A stretch of 64,000 bases of DNA from Dehalococcoidia bacterium. Lineage in GTDB: Bacteria; Chloroflexota; Dehalococcoidia; Lucifugimonadales; Lucifugimonadaceae. The notes beneath the pieces were generated by a model. It did not search any database. It was not told the origin of the DNA and saw nothing but the letters and a program-made list of their open reading frames with translations. The translations under genes were made by a program, and so were the position numbers. The stretch spans positions 55,795 to 119,794 of the forward strand of contig JAJEGY010000001.1 in NCBI GenBank assembly GCA_022819585.1. The letters are read 5' to 3'. Shown one piece after another: positions 7,882 through 16,953 of the stretch (position 1 is the stretch's first letter; every line of letters begins with the position of its first letter).

Positions 7882-9192
7882 ATGACCGCCAACGACAATC
7901 ACAACGTAACCATCCACGACATCCGCACCATCATGACCGAACCGGACAATATCCGGCTCGTAATCGTCAAAATAGAAACCTCCGAACCCGGACTCTACGG
8001 CGTCGGATGCGCAACCTTCACCCAGCGACCATCGACCGTCAAAGCCGCCGTCGACGACTACCTCAAACCCTTCCTCATCGGACGAAACGTCGCCGACATC
8101 GAAGACATCTGGCAGTCCTCATACGTCTCCTCATACTGGCGCAACGGCCCCGTCCTCAACAACGCCCTCTCCGGCGTAGACCAAGCCCTCTGGGACATCA
8201 AAGGCAAGATGGCCGGAATGCCCGTCTACGACCTCCTCGGCGGACGAGCGCGCGAAGCCGCACCTGTATACGTCCACGCAAGCGGCGCAAACAAAGAAGA
8301 TACCGCCGACCGCATGGCCGAACACATGGAAAACGGCTTCCACCACATCCGAGTCCAAGCCGCAACAACCGGCTACTCCTCATACGGCTCCCACGGAGCA
8401 TCCGGCGACGGATCAATCAACGCCCGCAACGTCTCGCAAGGCCCCATCGCCGCAACCACTTGGACCCGCGAATACGATCCCAGCCAGCTCTACGCCCACC
8501 CCGGCGGCGTCTTCGAACCCAAACCCTACATCCGAGGCGCACTTGAACTCTTCGAACACATCCGCAACCGCTTCGGATACGGCATCGAAATCCTCCACGA
8601 CGTCCACGAGCGAATCCCCCCGATCCTCGGCGTCTGGTTCGCAAAAGAGGTCGAGCAGTACCAGCTCTTCTTCCTCGAAGACCTCTTCAGCCCCGAAGAC
8701 AACGAATACTTCCGCATGGTCCGCCAGCAGTGCTCAACCCCCATCGCCATGGGGGAACTCTGGAACAGCCCCCACGAGATCATCCCCATGATCAAGGACC
8801 GCCTCGTCGACTTCCTCCGCATGCACATGTCACAGATCGGCGGCATCACCCCCGGCAAGAAATTCGCCGCAATGGGCGAACTCTTCAGCGTCCGAACCGC
8901 ATGGCACGGCCCGGGCGACACATCACCAGTCGGACACGCCGCAAACCTCATGCTCGACATCAACTGCCACAACTTCGGCATCCAGGAATACGCAATCCCC
9001 GGAGCTAACACCAGAGAGATGTTCCCCGGCTTCCCCGAAGTCCGAGACGGAATGATGTGGCCAAACGGAAAACCAGGCCTCGGCATCGACATCGACGAAG
9101 AGATGGCCGCCAAATTCCCCTTCAAAGAACGCGCCTTCGGCGGTGCATGGGACACCGTCCGCAGGGCCGACGGAAGCATGGTCAAACCCTGA
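7882..9192 (+). CDS. ManD-like D-mannonate dehydratase / enolase-superfamily protein
   Basis: A 436-residue enolase-superfamily protein. ATG 7882 is preferred over an in-frame ATG at 7822 because GGGAGA lies 5 nt upstream of it. The N-terminal capping domain contains IRTIMTEPDNIRLVIVK and QALWDIKGKMAGMPVYDLLGG. The barrel supplies Mg ligands in ILHDVHER (Asp), FFLEDLFSPED (Glu) and MGELWNSP (Glu), and the catalytic pair is plausible: Asp-x-His in HDVHER and Tyr/Arg in RVQAATTGY. RTAWHGPGDTSPVGHAANL provides the last conserved His. Known ManD enzymes convert D-mannonate to 2-keto-3-deoxygluconate, though many family members are weak or act on other sugar acids. The enzyme fits the sugar-acid theme shared with the UxuA-like proteins at 24.7 and 60.5 kb. 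Confidence 0.88.
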   Translation: MTANDNHNVTIHDIRTIMTEPDNIRLVIVKIETSEPGLYGVGCATFTQRPSTVKAAVDDYLKPFLIGRNVADIEDIWQSSYVSSYWRNGPVLNNALSGVDQALWDIKGKMAGMPVYDLLGGRAREAAPVYVHASGANKEDTADRMAEHMENGFHHIRVQAATTGYSSYGSHGASGDGSINARNVSQGPIAATTWTREYDPSQLYAHPGGVFEPKPYIRGALELFEHIRNRFGYGIEILHDVHERIPPILGVWFAKEVEQYQLFFLEDLFSPEDNEYFRMVRQQCSTPIAMGELWNSPHEIIPMIKDRLVDFLRMHMSQIGGITPGKKFAAMGELFSVRTAWHGPGDTSPVGHAANLMLDINCHNFGIQEYAIPGANTREMFPGFPEVRDGMMWPNGKPGLGIDIDEEMAAKFPFKERAFGGAWDTVRRADGSMVKP

Positions 9193-9198
9193 TACGTC

Positions 9199-9218
9199 AT
9201 TCCGGCGAAGGCCGGAAT
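9199..9218. repeat. ATTCCGGC hairpin repeat, family C, copy 1
   Basis: ATTCCGGC-GAAG-GCCGGAAT forms a perfect 8-bp stem with a 4-nt loop just after the ManD-like stop codon. Related copies lie at 24654-24678 and 26872-26895. Copies of this type, extended by GTC or GAC, are scattered in many bacterial genomes. Confidence 0.7.
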
Positions 9219-9226
9219 CCACAACC

Positions 9227-9766
9227 ATGGACCAAGAAATCCGCCAAGAAGAAACCGGCCTTCGCCGACACATCCTCGCGCGCATGCCCGCCTACCTCGC
9301 AACGGCAATCGGCGGAGCGGTAGCCATGGGAGTCAACGCACCCCTGCGATCCCCCGACGACCTCATCGCCAACACTGGCAGCGTAGCCATCATCTCCGTC
9401 TTCGGAGCCCTGCTATACGGCATGATCTGGGCCCGCTTATCCGGCGAAATCCAGCAACGCTCCCGAACCTTCAACATCATCATCACCATCCTCCTCGTCC
9501 TCGTGGTCGCCGTCGCATGGGTCGCCGAATACATCGGAGAGTTCACCAACACCATCCGCTACGTCATACCCCTCGCCGGCATCGTCACCATCTCCGCCAG
9601 CGTCCTCACCCCCATCATCGAACGCTGGAAAAACAACACCAACCTCATCTGGTTCGCCATCATCCTCACCGTCACCATGCTCGCCGCGGGCTACATCCTC
9701 ACCGTCAACGAGTTCGGATTCAATCCCGAACCTCCGAGCCTCTCCCTTCCTCCGCCGCCTGCTTGA
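9227..9766 (+). CDS. Hypothetical four-helix membrane protein
   Basis: A 179-residue protein starting at ATG (MDQEIRQEETGLRRHIL) right after a chromosomal hairpin repeat. It has a short charged N-terminus and four hydrophobic segments: one spanning LATAIGGAVAMGV to SVAIISVFGALLYGMIW, one at IIITILLVLVVAVAWVAEYI, one at YVIPLAGIVTISASVL and one at LIWFAIILTVTMLAAGYIL. The tail is proline-rich (PEPPSLSLPPPPA). I do not recognise a family. It may be co-transcribed with the upstream ManD-like gene (35-bp gap), but no functional link is visible. Confidence 0.7.
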   Translation: MDQEIRQEETGLRRHILARMPAYLATAIGGAVAMGVNAPLRSPDDLIANTGSVAIISVFGALLYGMIWARLSGEIQQRSRTFNIIITILLVLVVAVAWVAEYIGEFTNTIRYVIPLAGIVTISASVLTPIIERWKNNTNLIWFAIILTVTMLAAGYILTVNEFGFNPEPPSLSLPPPPA

Positions 9767-9800
9767 TTCTTCCCGTTGAATTTATAGGGCAGGATAATTA

Positions 9801-11126
9801 TTGATTCTTGCCAATTTAGCGAAAAATAGAATCTATAGGAGCGTGAGCAACTATCTAAAGGCGAGCCCTGCCAATGCGGCATCTCTGACTATTACTGCGG
9901 TAAGTTTAGTTACGTTGCTTTTGTCATCCATTTCATGCGGACTGCTGGATAATGGCGATGGAAATGTCAAGGTCGGAACGGTGATGCCGGTAAGCGGTGA
10001 CCTCTCGACACTGGGTCCGGCGGCGCAAACTTCGATGAGTCTCGCGTTCGATCTGATCAACGAAGCAGGAGGCGTCAACGGTTCGCAGATCGAGGTCTTG
10101 CATCGCGACAGCGGAACCAACGCGACGCTCGGTGCAGATGCTGCGAGCGGATTGGTGAACGTCAACCACGCCAACTTCATCATGGCTGCCCACGCGTCGC
10201 CCGTAACGATCGCCATAGCGGAATCGGTAACGATCCCGAACGGAGTATTGCAGATCTCTCCGGGTTCGTCATCAAAGGCAATATCCGCGCTGGACGACAA
10301 CGATATGGTTTTCCGCACGCGGGTGAACGACGGTATCAAGGCGCAGGCCTTGGCGAAGTTGGCGCAAGCCATCGGTTACAAGCGAGTGGCTACCACTTAT
10401 GTAAACAACGCGTATGGCGAGAGCCTGAACGAGTCATTCGTCGAGAACTTCGAGGCCGTTGGCGGTATCGTTTCAGCCGCGGTGCCCCACGAGCTGGGAC
10501 AGGCGAGTTACATCTCGGAACTGCGAGACGCGTCGGAAGACGCCCCCGAGGTTTTGATCACGATCGCCTATCCCGACTCCGGAACAACATTGCTGCGCGA
10601 GGCTGCCGAGGGCGGCTACTTCGACGAGTTCATATTCGTCGATCAGACAAAGTCGCAGTCAATGTTCGACACGATCGGAGGGAATCATTTCGATGGTTCA
10701 TTCGGCCTCGCTCCCGGCAGTCCTGAAACACCTGCGGTTAGAGCATTCCGCCAAGTCTATTCAGAACGGACCGGCAACGACCCTACTGCCCAAGTAATAG
10801 CCGAGGCATTCGATGCGGCAATTGTTCTTGCTCTAGCGATTGAGCAAGCGGATACCGATGATCCAGTAGCCGTGCGCGACGAGTTGCGGTCAGTCGCCAA
10901 CCCGCCCGGCGAGGTGGTGGGCCCGGGAGACATACCCAGAGCGCTGGAACTGGTTAGAGAAGGTAAGGACATCAACTACGAGGGCGCCGCGGGCTCAATC
11001 GACTTCGACGAGAACGGCGACGTGATGAGCTCGATGCGGGTGTGGCAGATGGTAGACGGAACGATCCAAGACACGGATATCTTCGCATTGCCTGGCGACG
11101 ATATCGATTTGTCATCAGTCAAATAA
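9801..11126 (+). CDS. Leucine-binding-type substrate-binding lipoprotein (paralogue 1)
   Basis: A 441-residue extracytoplasmic binding protein of the branched-chain amino acid (LivJ/peripla_BP_6) type. The N-terminal hydrophobic segment ends in SSISC, a lipobox. The mature part starts VKVGTVMPVSGDLSTLGP and keeps the family landmarks NEAGGVNG, HRDSGTN, AESVTIPNGVLQISPGSSS, VFRTRVND and YVNNAYG. Start: TTG at 9801 has AGGA 6 nt upstream; GTG at 9843 has an AGGAG too close to be used. The next two lipoprotein genes share the same landmarks, but no permease or ATPase gene lies nearby, so the ligand may be passed to a distant transporter or sensed rather than imported. Confidence 0.88.
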   Translation: MILANLAKNRIYRSVSNYLKASPANAASLTITAVSLVTLLLSSISCGLLDNGDGNVKVGTVMPVSGDLSTLGPAAQTSMSLAFDLINEAGGVNGSQIEVLHRDSGTNATLGADAASGLVNVNHANFIMAAHASPVTIAIAESVTIPNGVLQISPGSSSKAISALDDNDMVFRTRVNDGIKAQALAKLAQAIGYKRVATTYVNNAYGESLNESFVENFEAVGGIVSAAVPHELGQASYISELRDASEDAPEVLITIAYPDSGTTLLREAAEGGYFDEFIFVDQTKSQSMFDTIGGNHFDGSFGLAPGSPETPAVRAFRQVYSERTGNDPTAQVIAEAFDAAIVLALAIEQADTDDPVAVRDELRSVANPPGEVVGPGDIPRALELVREGKDINYEGAAGSIDFDENGDVMSSMRVWQMVDGTIQDTDIFALPGDDIDLSSVK

Positions 11127-11142
11127 CTGGAGTAAACAAAAC

Positions 11143-12447
11143 ATGCGACTAGAAATGACCAAATCAGGCGGCGGCAGGCGGGGTTTCCCGGGGTTACTGT
11201 CAACAGCGTTGTTGTCAGTGATTGTGTTGCTTGTCTCGACCATCGGCTATGCCTGTTTCTTGGTAGACGAATCTGGCGGTGGTGATACCACGATAGGTAC
11301 GATTTTGCCGGTCAGCGGCGACCTCTCCACGCTTGGTCCGGGAATGCAGAAGTCTGTTGATTTAGCCTTCGATCTGGTCAACGAGGCAGGCGGTGTGAAC
11401 GGAGGCGACATATCGGCGATTCACCGTGACAGCGGCACCAGCGAACAGGCGGGCACCGACGCTGCAAGCGGTCTCGTGAATGTGGACGGCGTCAACATCG
11501 TTCTCGGCGCCGTCTCTTCTGGTGTGACCATAGCGATCGCGGAATCGGTAACCATTCCTAGTGGCGTGCTCCACATCTCGCCGGCATCGTCATCAAACGC
11601 GATTACTGCCTTAGCAGACGACGACATGGTCTTCCGCACCCGTGTAAACGACGCCGTCAAAAGCCAAGTCCTCGCGGAACTCGCCGTAGCCGCGGGGTAC
11701 CAACGCGTCTCAACCACCTACGTAAACAATGCCTACGGCGCCAGCCTTAACGAATCCTTCATAGAAGCCTTCGAAGGCATGGGCGGTACCGTTACGGCTG
11801 CCGTCTCTCACGAACTCGGTCAAGCCAGCTATCTGTCAGAAATTCGCGACTCGGCTGAAGACTCTCCAGAAGTTCTGCTGACAATCGCCTATCCCGACTC
11901 TGGTCAGATCCTGTTGCGGGAAGCGGCGGAAGGTGAATACTACGACGACTTCATGTTCGTCGACGTGACACGAAGCCAAACCATGTTCGATGCCATCGGC
12001 GGCAATTACTTCGAAGGCGATTTCGGCGTCTCACCCGGCGCTCCGGATTCACCGGGGGTTCAAGCCTTCAGGCAGCTGTACTCGGAACGCACTGACGGAG
12101 ACCCATCGGCATCTTTGATAACAGAAGCCTTCGATGCGGCTGCGGTTCTGGCTCTGGCCATCGAAAAGGCCGGCAGCGACGACCCTGTTGCGGTGCGCGA
12201 CGCGCTCCGTTCGGTAGCCAATCCTCCGGGCGAAGTAGTAGGACCCGGTGACATTGCAAGAGCGCTAGAGCTTGTGCGAGATGGCGAGGATATCAACTAT
12301 GTCGGTGCATCCGGCGACGTCGACTTCGATGAATTCGGGAACGTGGTCAGTTCGATGCGCGTGTGGTATGTCGAAAACAACACCATTGTCGACAGCGACA
12401 TCTATGCGTTGCCGGGGGATCAGATCGATCTCTCGTCTATACGGTAA
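11143..12447 (+). CDS. Leucine-binding-type substrate-binding lipoprotein (paralogue 2)
   Basis: A 434-residue protein 16 bases after its paralogue, clearly in one operon. The signal peptide SVIVLLVSTIGYAC ends in a lipobox. TIGTILPVSGDLSTLGPGM, HRDSGTSEQ, AESVTIPSGVLHISPASSS, VFRTRVND, YVNNAYGASLNESF and ELGQASYLSEIRD match the preceding gene almost residue for residue, showing a local duplication. Codon choice differs between the copies (this one has more C-ending codons), so the duplication is not recent or was followed by codon drift. The function, as for its neighbours, is extracytoplasmic binding of an amino-acid-like ligand. Confidence 0.88.
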   Translation: MRLEMTKSGGGRRGFPGLLSTALLSVIVLLVSTIGYACFLVDESGGGDTTIGTILPVSGDLSTLGPGMQKSVDLAFDLVNEAGGVNGGDISAIHRDSGTSEQAGTDAASGLVNVDGVNIVLGAVSSGVTIAIAESVTIPSGVLHISPASSSNAITALADDDMVFRTRVNDAVKSQVLAELAVAAGYQRVSTTYVNNAYGASLNESFIEAFEGMGGTVTAAVSHELGQASYLSEIRDSAEDSPEVLLTIAYPDSGQILLREAAEGEYYDDFMFVDVTRSQTMFDAIGGNYFEGDFGVSPGAPDSPGVQAFRQLYSERTDGDPSASLITEAFDAAAVLALAIEKAGSDDPVAVRDALRSVANPPGEVVGPGDIARALELVRDGEDINYVGASGDVDFDEFGNVVSSMRVWYVENNTIVDSDIYALPGDQIDLSSIR

Positions 12448-12566
12448 ATCTCTATTAGTTCTACCGAGTCGCACAACGCATTGGTTGGAGGTTGGCGACG
12501 ATGCCAATAGAATCTGGATTATGGATAAAACTCCACCAGAGCGTCATCCCGCCAGAGAATGATTGA

Positions 12567-13004
12567 GTGTCCAGAACCACCGTCCATAGAAAGATCGATG
12601 CACCCGCAGATTTCGTGTTCCGCACGGTAGCCGAGATCGACAACTATTCCAAAGCGATCCCTCACATCGTCAATGTTGAGTTTCTTTCTGACGTCAGGAG
12701 AGGAGTCGGCTCACGTTTCCGTGAGACACGTTTGATGATGGGACGAGAAGCATCGACGATCTTGGAAGTCACGGAGTACGTGGAGAACGAGCGGGTGAGG
12801 CTGGTATCGGACGAAGGTGGAACGATATGGGACTCGGTATTCACGGTGAGTCCGGTTGATGGTGGCACTGAGTTAATGCTGGTGATGGATGCCGCGCCCT
12901 ACACGTTCAAGTCAAGGATTCTCGTGCCCATTATGAAGTTCGTAATCAGAATGGGTCTGGTTAAAGACATGGATGCCGTAAAGGAATACTGCGAAAGCAG
13001 TTGA
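12567..13004 (+). CDS. SRPBCC (START/polyketide-cyclase-like) family protein
   Basis: A 145-residue cytoplasmic protein starting at GTG. The pattern VHRKIDAPADFVFRTVAEIDNYSKAIPHI at the start, the mid-strand REASTILEVTEYVENERV and the long C-terminal helix (KSRILVPIMKFVIRMGLVKDMD) are those of the SRPBCC ligand-binding fold, most like the polyketide cyclase/dehydrase and lipid transport group. Such proteins bind hydrophobic ligands or act as small enzymes; the ligand is unknown. It sits inside a run of binding-lipoprotein genes and ends 38 bases before the next one. Confidence 0.82.
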   Translation: MSRTTVHRKIDAPADFVFRTVAEIDNYSKAIPHIVNVEFLSDVRRGVGSRFRETRLMMGREASTILEVTEYVENERVRLVSDEGGTIWDSVFTVSPVDGGTELMLVMDAAPYTFKSRILVPIMKFVIRMGLVKDMDAVKEYCESS

Positions 13005-13042
13005 AATGGCGAGTTCGATCGCCGAAGAAAGGGAATAGACGT

Positions 13043-16000
13043 ATGCACGAAATGCATGCACTGAAATCCTACGCCGCTGTTCGATTGTCTGGAGTGTTTG
13101 TTCTGTTGCTCATCGCTGCTTTGAGCATTAGCATCGCGGTAGCCTCATGTAGCGCCGACGAACCAACGCCGACATCGGTACCCGCTGCGCCGACCGCTAC
13201 TCCGGTCCCACCGACTGAGGTCCCTCCGACCGAGAGGCCAGCGCCTGCACCAGAAGAGGCGATGGAACCAACTGGCGACCCGATCAAGATCGGAACGTTG
13301 ATCGACGTCACAGGTGATTTGGCTGCGTTCGGTCCCCCCATCGTTCTCGCTACAGACCTTGCAGCACTGCTGATCAACGAGGCAGGCGGCATTGATGGGC
13401 GTCCGATTGAGATGGTGCACCGCGATAGCGGTACCAGCCCTCAGATAGCGACAGATGCTGCCAGCGCGTTGGTCAACGTGGATGGCGTGGAAGCCATCGT
13501 AGGCTCGCTCTCATCAGGCGTGACTTTGGCCGTTGCGGAGTCTGTGACCATTCCGAACGGTGCTGTTCTCGTGTCTCCCGCATCAACATCGCCCGCGATC
13601 ACCAACCTTGACGACGGTGACACGGTATTCCGCACCACAGTCTCCGATGCGTTGCAAGGAGTTATCGCTGCGCAACTCGCCAATCAGCTCGGTTACGAAA
13701 ACGTCGCGACCCTCTACATCAACAACGCCTACGGCGAAGGTCTTTCGAATGTCTTCCAAGAGAACTTCGAGAGCCAAGGGGGTACAGTTTCCGCGGCCGT
13801 GCCCATCGAAGGTGGGCAAGCCAGCTACGCGTCGGAGCTGCGCCAAGCCTCGCAGGGCGATGCAGAAGTCTTGATGGCCTTGTCATACCCCGAGACGGCA
13901 GGTGTCTATCTTCGCGAGGCAGTTGAGGGTCAATACTTCGACGACTTCATGTTTGTGGACGGTACCAAGAACCAAGAGATGTTCGACAATCTCGGCGCGG
14001 ACAACTTTGAGGGCAACTACGGGACGGCACCCGGTGCGCCGGGAACTCCGACGCAAGAGGCTTTCAAGAGTCTCTACTCCTCGAAGCTGGACGGCGATCC
14101 GTCAGACCTGTTCATTTCCGAGGCGTTTGACGCTGCGGCCATCCTCGCGCTTGCAATCGCCGAGGCCGGCTCGGAAGATGGAGATGACATCAAGGCAGCG
14201 ATGCGCGAAGTCGCCAACGCGCCGGGCGAGAAGGTCGGTCCCGGTGACCTGGCACGAGCATTGGAGTTGATCAGCCAAGGTCAAGATATCGACTACGTCG
14301 GTGCCGCAGGGGATCAAGACTTTGACGAGAACGGTGATGTGCAGAACACCATCGAGGTCTGGAAGATCGAAGGCGGTCAGATAACCTCCACCGGCATCTT
14401 TGCGCGCCCAGGCGATTCGATCGACATCGAGGCTGGCTCGATGATGATGGACGAGCCATCTGGAGAACCCATCGAGATCGGGACTTTGATTGACGCGACT
14501 GGTGATCTTGCGGTTTTCGGCCCACCAATCGTCCTTGCAACCGATTTAGCCGCGTTGCTCATCAATGAAGCAGGCGGTATCGATGGTCGTCCGATAGAGA
14601 TGATCCACCGCGATAGCGGGACTAGCCCTCAGATAGCGACCGACGCGGCGAGCGCGCTCGTCAACATAGATGGTGTCGAAGCCATCGTCGGATCGCTCTC
14701 ATCCGGCGTTTCGTTGGCGGTTGCCGAGTCGGTCACGATACCGAATGGCGCGGTCTTGGTGTCTCCGGCATCAACATCGCCCGCGATCTCCAATCTTGAC
14801 GATAACGACTTGGTGTTCCGCACCACGGTCTCAGATGCTCTGCAAGGCGTAATCCTTGCAAACGTCGCGTCGCAACTCGGATACGACAACGTTGCGACCC
14901 TCTACATCAACAACGCTTATGGCGAGGGGCTGTCAACTGTGTTTTCGGACACGTTTGAGGAACTTGGCGGGACCGTGTCCGCTACGGTTCCGATCGAAGG
15001 TGGTCAAGCGAGTTACTCTTCCGAGTTGCGCCAAGCTTCCCAAGGTGGAGCCACGGTTTTGATCGCGATGTCTTACCCCGAGACGGCAGGTGTCTACCTG
15101 CGTGAAGCGGTCGAGGGTCAGTTCTTCGATGAGTTCATGTTCGTCGACGGCACGAAGAACCAAGAGATGTTCGACGGCCTCGGTGCTGAGAACTTTGAGG
15201 GTAGTTACGGAACCGCCCCGGGTGCCCCTGGCACTCCTTCGCAAGAGACGTTCAAAGAGCTCTACGCTTCGAAGCTGGGCGGCGATCCTTCGGACATCTT
15301 CATCTCCGAGGCGTTCGATGCAGCAGCGATCCTCGCGCTTGCAATCGCCGAGGCCGGTTCGGAAGACGGCGATGACATCAAGGCGGCGATGCGAAAGGTC
15401 GCCAATGCTCCGGGTGAGAAGGTCGGACCTGGCGATCTCGGCAGAGCGGTGGAACTCATCAGTCAAGGTCAGGATATCGACTACGTCGGTGCGGCTGGAG
15501 AGCAGGAGTTCGACGGCAACGGCGACGTGTTGAACACGATCGAGATCTGGAAGATCGAAGGTGGCCAGATCGCTTCTACCGGCATCTTTGTGAGTGCTGG
15601 AGACCCTGTCGACTTGGGTGCCGACTCGATGATGATGGGTGATTCGGGTTCGATGTCGCCATCAGCCAAGAGTTTCGCCGTTGGATCGGGATCAAAGGGA
15701 CTGTTCAAGGTCGGCGAGAACTTGCGCGGCGCTGACATCATCGTTTCGTTAGAAACTGAGACGCTGAATGGGTCTGTCGATTTCGGCTCCAACAGCGCGT
15801 CGGTAGAGATCGACCTCCACACTCTTCAGAGCGACCAAGCACGTCGCGACCGCTACGTCCGTGAGCAACTGTTCCCCGGCCAACCGATGGCGACGGTCCG
15901 CTTCTCGGATCTCGGCGACATCCCCGCATCGTTCTTCGACGGCGGCGTTGAGTATGCGACCACGCTTACCGGGACCGTCAACGTCAACGGTGCCGATGCC

Positions 16001-16174
16001 AACCTCGCCTTCGACATCACCGCTCGCCTCGACAACGGCACTGATTTGGTGATCCTCGGCACCTCCAACTTCGTGTGGGCCGACTTCGGCATGGTGGCGC
16101 CGGTCAGCCAGATTTTCGTGGTTGAAGACGAGGTGACAGTTGAGATACTTTTGCAGACCACGCTGTCGAATTGA
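13043..16174 (+). CDS. Fusion lipoprotein: two tandem leucine-binding-type domains plus a YceI domain
   Basis: A 1043-residue exported lipoprotein. ATG 13043 (AAAGGG upstream) is chosen over TTG 13001, which overlaps the previous stop. The signal ends in AVASC and is followed by a Pro/Thr-rich linker. Domain 1 (about residues 80-470) and domain 2 (about 475-860) are near-duplicates, each with IGTLID-TGDLA-FGPPIVLA, RDSGTSPQIATDAASALVN, YINNAYGEGL and MFVDGTKNQEMFD, and both end in an SMMM-containing linker. The last 170 residues (KSFAVGSGSKGLFKVGENL, VEIDLHTLQSD, PMATVRFSDL, TLTGTVNVNG) form a YceI domain, a lipocalin-like fold that binds isoprenoid-type lipids. I know of no standard architecture like this. 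The ligand is unknown, and no transporter genes are adjacent. Confidence 0.88.
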   Translation: MHEMHALKSYAAVRLSGVFVLLLIAALSISIAVASCSADEPTPTSVPAAPTATPVPPTEVPPTERPAPAPEEAMEPTGDPIKIGTLIDVTGDLAAFGPPIVLATDLAALLINEAGGIDGRPIEMVHRDSGTSPQIATDAASALVNVDGVEAIVGSLSSGVTLAVAESVTIPNGAVLVSPASTSPAITNLDDGDTVFRTTVSDALQGVIAAQLANQLGYENVATLYINNAYGEGLSNVFQENFESQGGTVSAAVPIEGGQASYASELRQASQGDAEVLMALSYPETAGVYLREAVEGQYFDDFMFVDGTKNQEMFDNLGADNFEGNYGTAPGAPGTPTQEAFKSLYSSKLDGDPSDLFISEAFDAAAILALAIAEAGSEDGDDIKAAMREVANAPGEKVGPGDLARALELISQGQDIDYVGAAGDQDFDENGDVQNTIEVWKIEGGQITSTGIFARPGDSIDIEAGSMMMDEPSGEPIEIGTLIDATGDLAVFGPPIVLATDLAALLINEAGGIDGRPIEMIHRDSGTSPQIATDAASALVNIDGVEAIVGSLSSGVSLAVAESVTIPNGAVLVSPASTSPAISNLDDNDLVFRTTVSDALQGVILANVASQLGYDNVATLYINNAYGEGLSTVFSDTFEELGGTVSATVPIEGGQASYSSELRQASQGGATVLIAMSYPETAGVYLREAVEGQFFDEFMFVDGTKNQEMFDGLGAENFEGSYGTAPGAPGTPSQETFKELYASKLGGDPSDIFISEAFDAAAILALAIAEAGSEDGDDIKAAMRKVANAPGEKVGPGDLGRAVELISQGQDIDYVGAAGEQEFDGNGDVLNTIEIWKIEGGQIASTGIFVSAGDPVDLGADSMMMGDSGSMSPSAKSFAVGSGSKGLFKVGENLRGADIIVSLETETLNGSVDFGSNSASVEIDLHTLQSDQARRDRYVREQLFPGQPMATVRFSDLGDIPASFFDGGVEYATTLTGTVNVNGADANLAFDITARLDNGTDLVILGTSNFVWADFGMVAPVSQIFVVEDEVTVEILLQTTLSN
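13279..15620 (+). repeat. Intragenic tandem duplication of about 1.18 kb
   Basis: Two consecutive units encode the two binding domains of the fusion lipoprotein. The first begins near 13279 and the second near 14461, an offset of 1,182 bp. Amino-acid sequences agree at most positions, while third codon positions differ often. This indicates an old in-frame duplication kept by selection rather than an assembly artefact. Confidence 0.85.
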
Positions 16175-16219
16175 GCAACTGACTTCGACCAAACATCGCT
16201 TCAGAACTAAGAGCCTGAT

Positions 16220-16912
16220 ATGGAAAAGCCTCGCGCCGCGCTGTTCGATCTGGATGACACACTCCTAGATCGGTCAAGCGCGTACGAGGCAACGTATGGA
16301 GAGTTCTACTCTCTGCATCGTGAGATATCCGACAATGCGGACTTGGACGAGGAGATGGAGTTCTTCTGGTCGTTGTCGCCGCACGGGACCACAGATGCGC
16401 AGGATGCGGCGCGTCAACTCATGAAGCGCTGGCCACAGATTGAGCTGGAGCCGGTGGAGTTTGAGGCGTGGTTCTTCAACACCTTGGCTAGAAAAGCCAA
16501 GGTGATTGACGGTGCTCTCGACCTTCTTCACGCTCTCAATGATGCCCAATTCCCTTGGGCCGTAGTCACGAATGGCAAGAAGTTCCAAGTCACAAAGATG
16601 CAGCACAGCGGGCTGGTCGACGTCATCCCATTCTCAATCGTCTCCCGTCTCTTCGGAGCAGATAAACCCGACCCGCGCATTTACAACGAGGCGGTTCACC
16701 GTTTGAAGTTGTCCTATGACGGCATCGACGATATCCAACCATCCGAGATCCTATTCGTCGGCGACAACCCATACACCGACATCACGGGTGCTGCGGGAGT
16801 TGGGATGAAGACGGCTTGGGTACAGGTCAGTGAGCGGTATCCGGATGATGCTCCGAAACCGGATATGGAGATCGAGAGTGTGGTGGAGTTGAGGGAGCTG
16901 TTAGGAATCTAA
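16220..16912 (+). CDS. HAD-superfamily hydrolase (subfamily IA)
   Basis: A 230-residue cytoplasmic phosphatase-type protein starting at ATG. Motif I is FDLDDTLLD with the nucleophile and acid/base Asp (residues 10 and 12), motif II is VVTNGK, motif III is the Lys in GADKPDPRIY, and motif IV is FVGDNPYTDITGA. The helical cap between motifs I and II makes it HAD-IA, like phosphoglycolate phosphatase or haloacid dehalogenase relatives. The substrate is probably a small phosphorylated metabolite. It starts 45 bases after the fusion lipoprotein gene and is followed directly by a gene of a different kind. Confidence 0.88.
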   Translation: MEKPRAALFDLDDTLLDRSSAYEATYGEFYSLHREISDNADLDEEMEFFWSLSPHGTTDAQDAARQLMKRWPQIELEPVEFEAWFFNTLARKAKVIDGALDLLHALNDAQFPWAVVTNGKKFQVTKMQHSGLVDVIPFSIVSRLFGADKPDPRIYNEAVHRLKLSYDGIDDIQPSEILFVGDNPYTDITGAAGVGMKTAWVQVSERYPDDAPKPDMEIESVVELRELLGI

Positions 16913-16953
16913 CAGTGTGCAATGCAGCCAATTTAGGAGTTAGGAAACCCATC

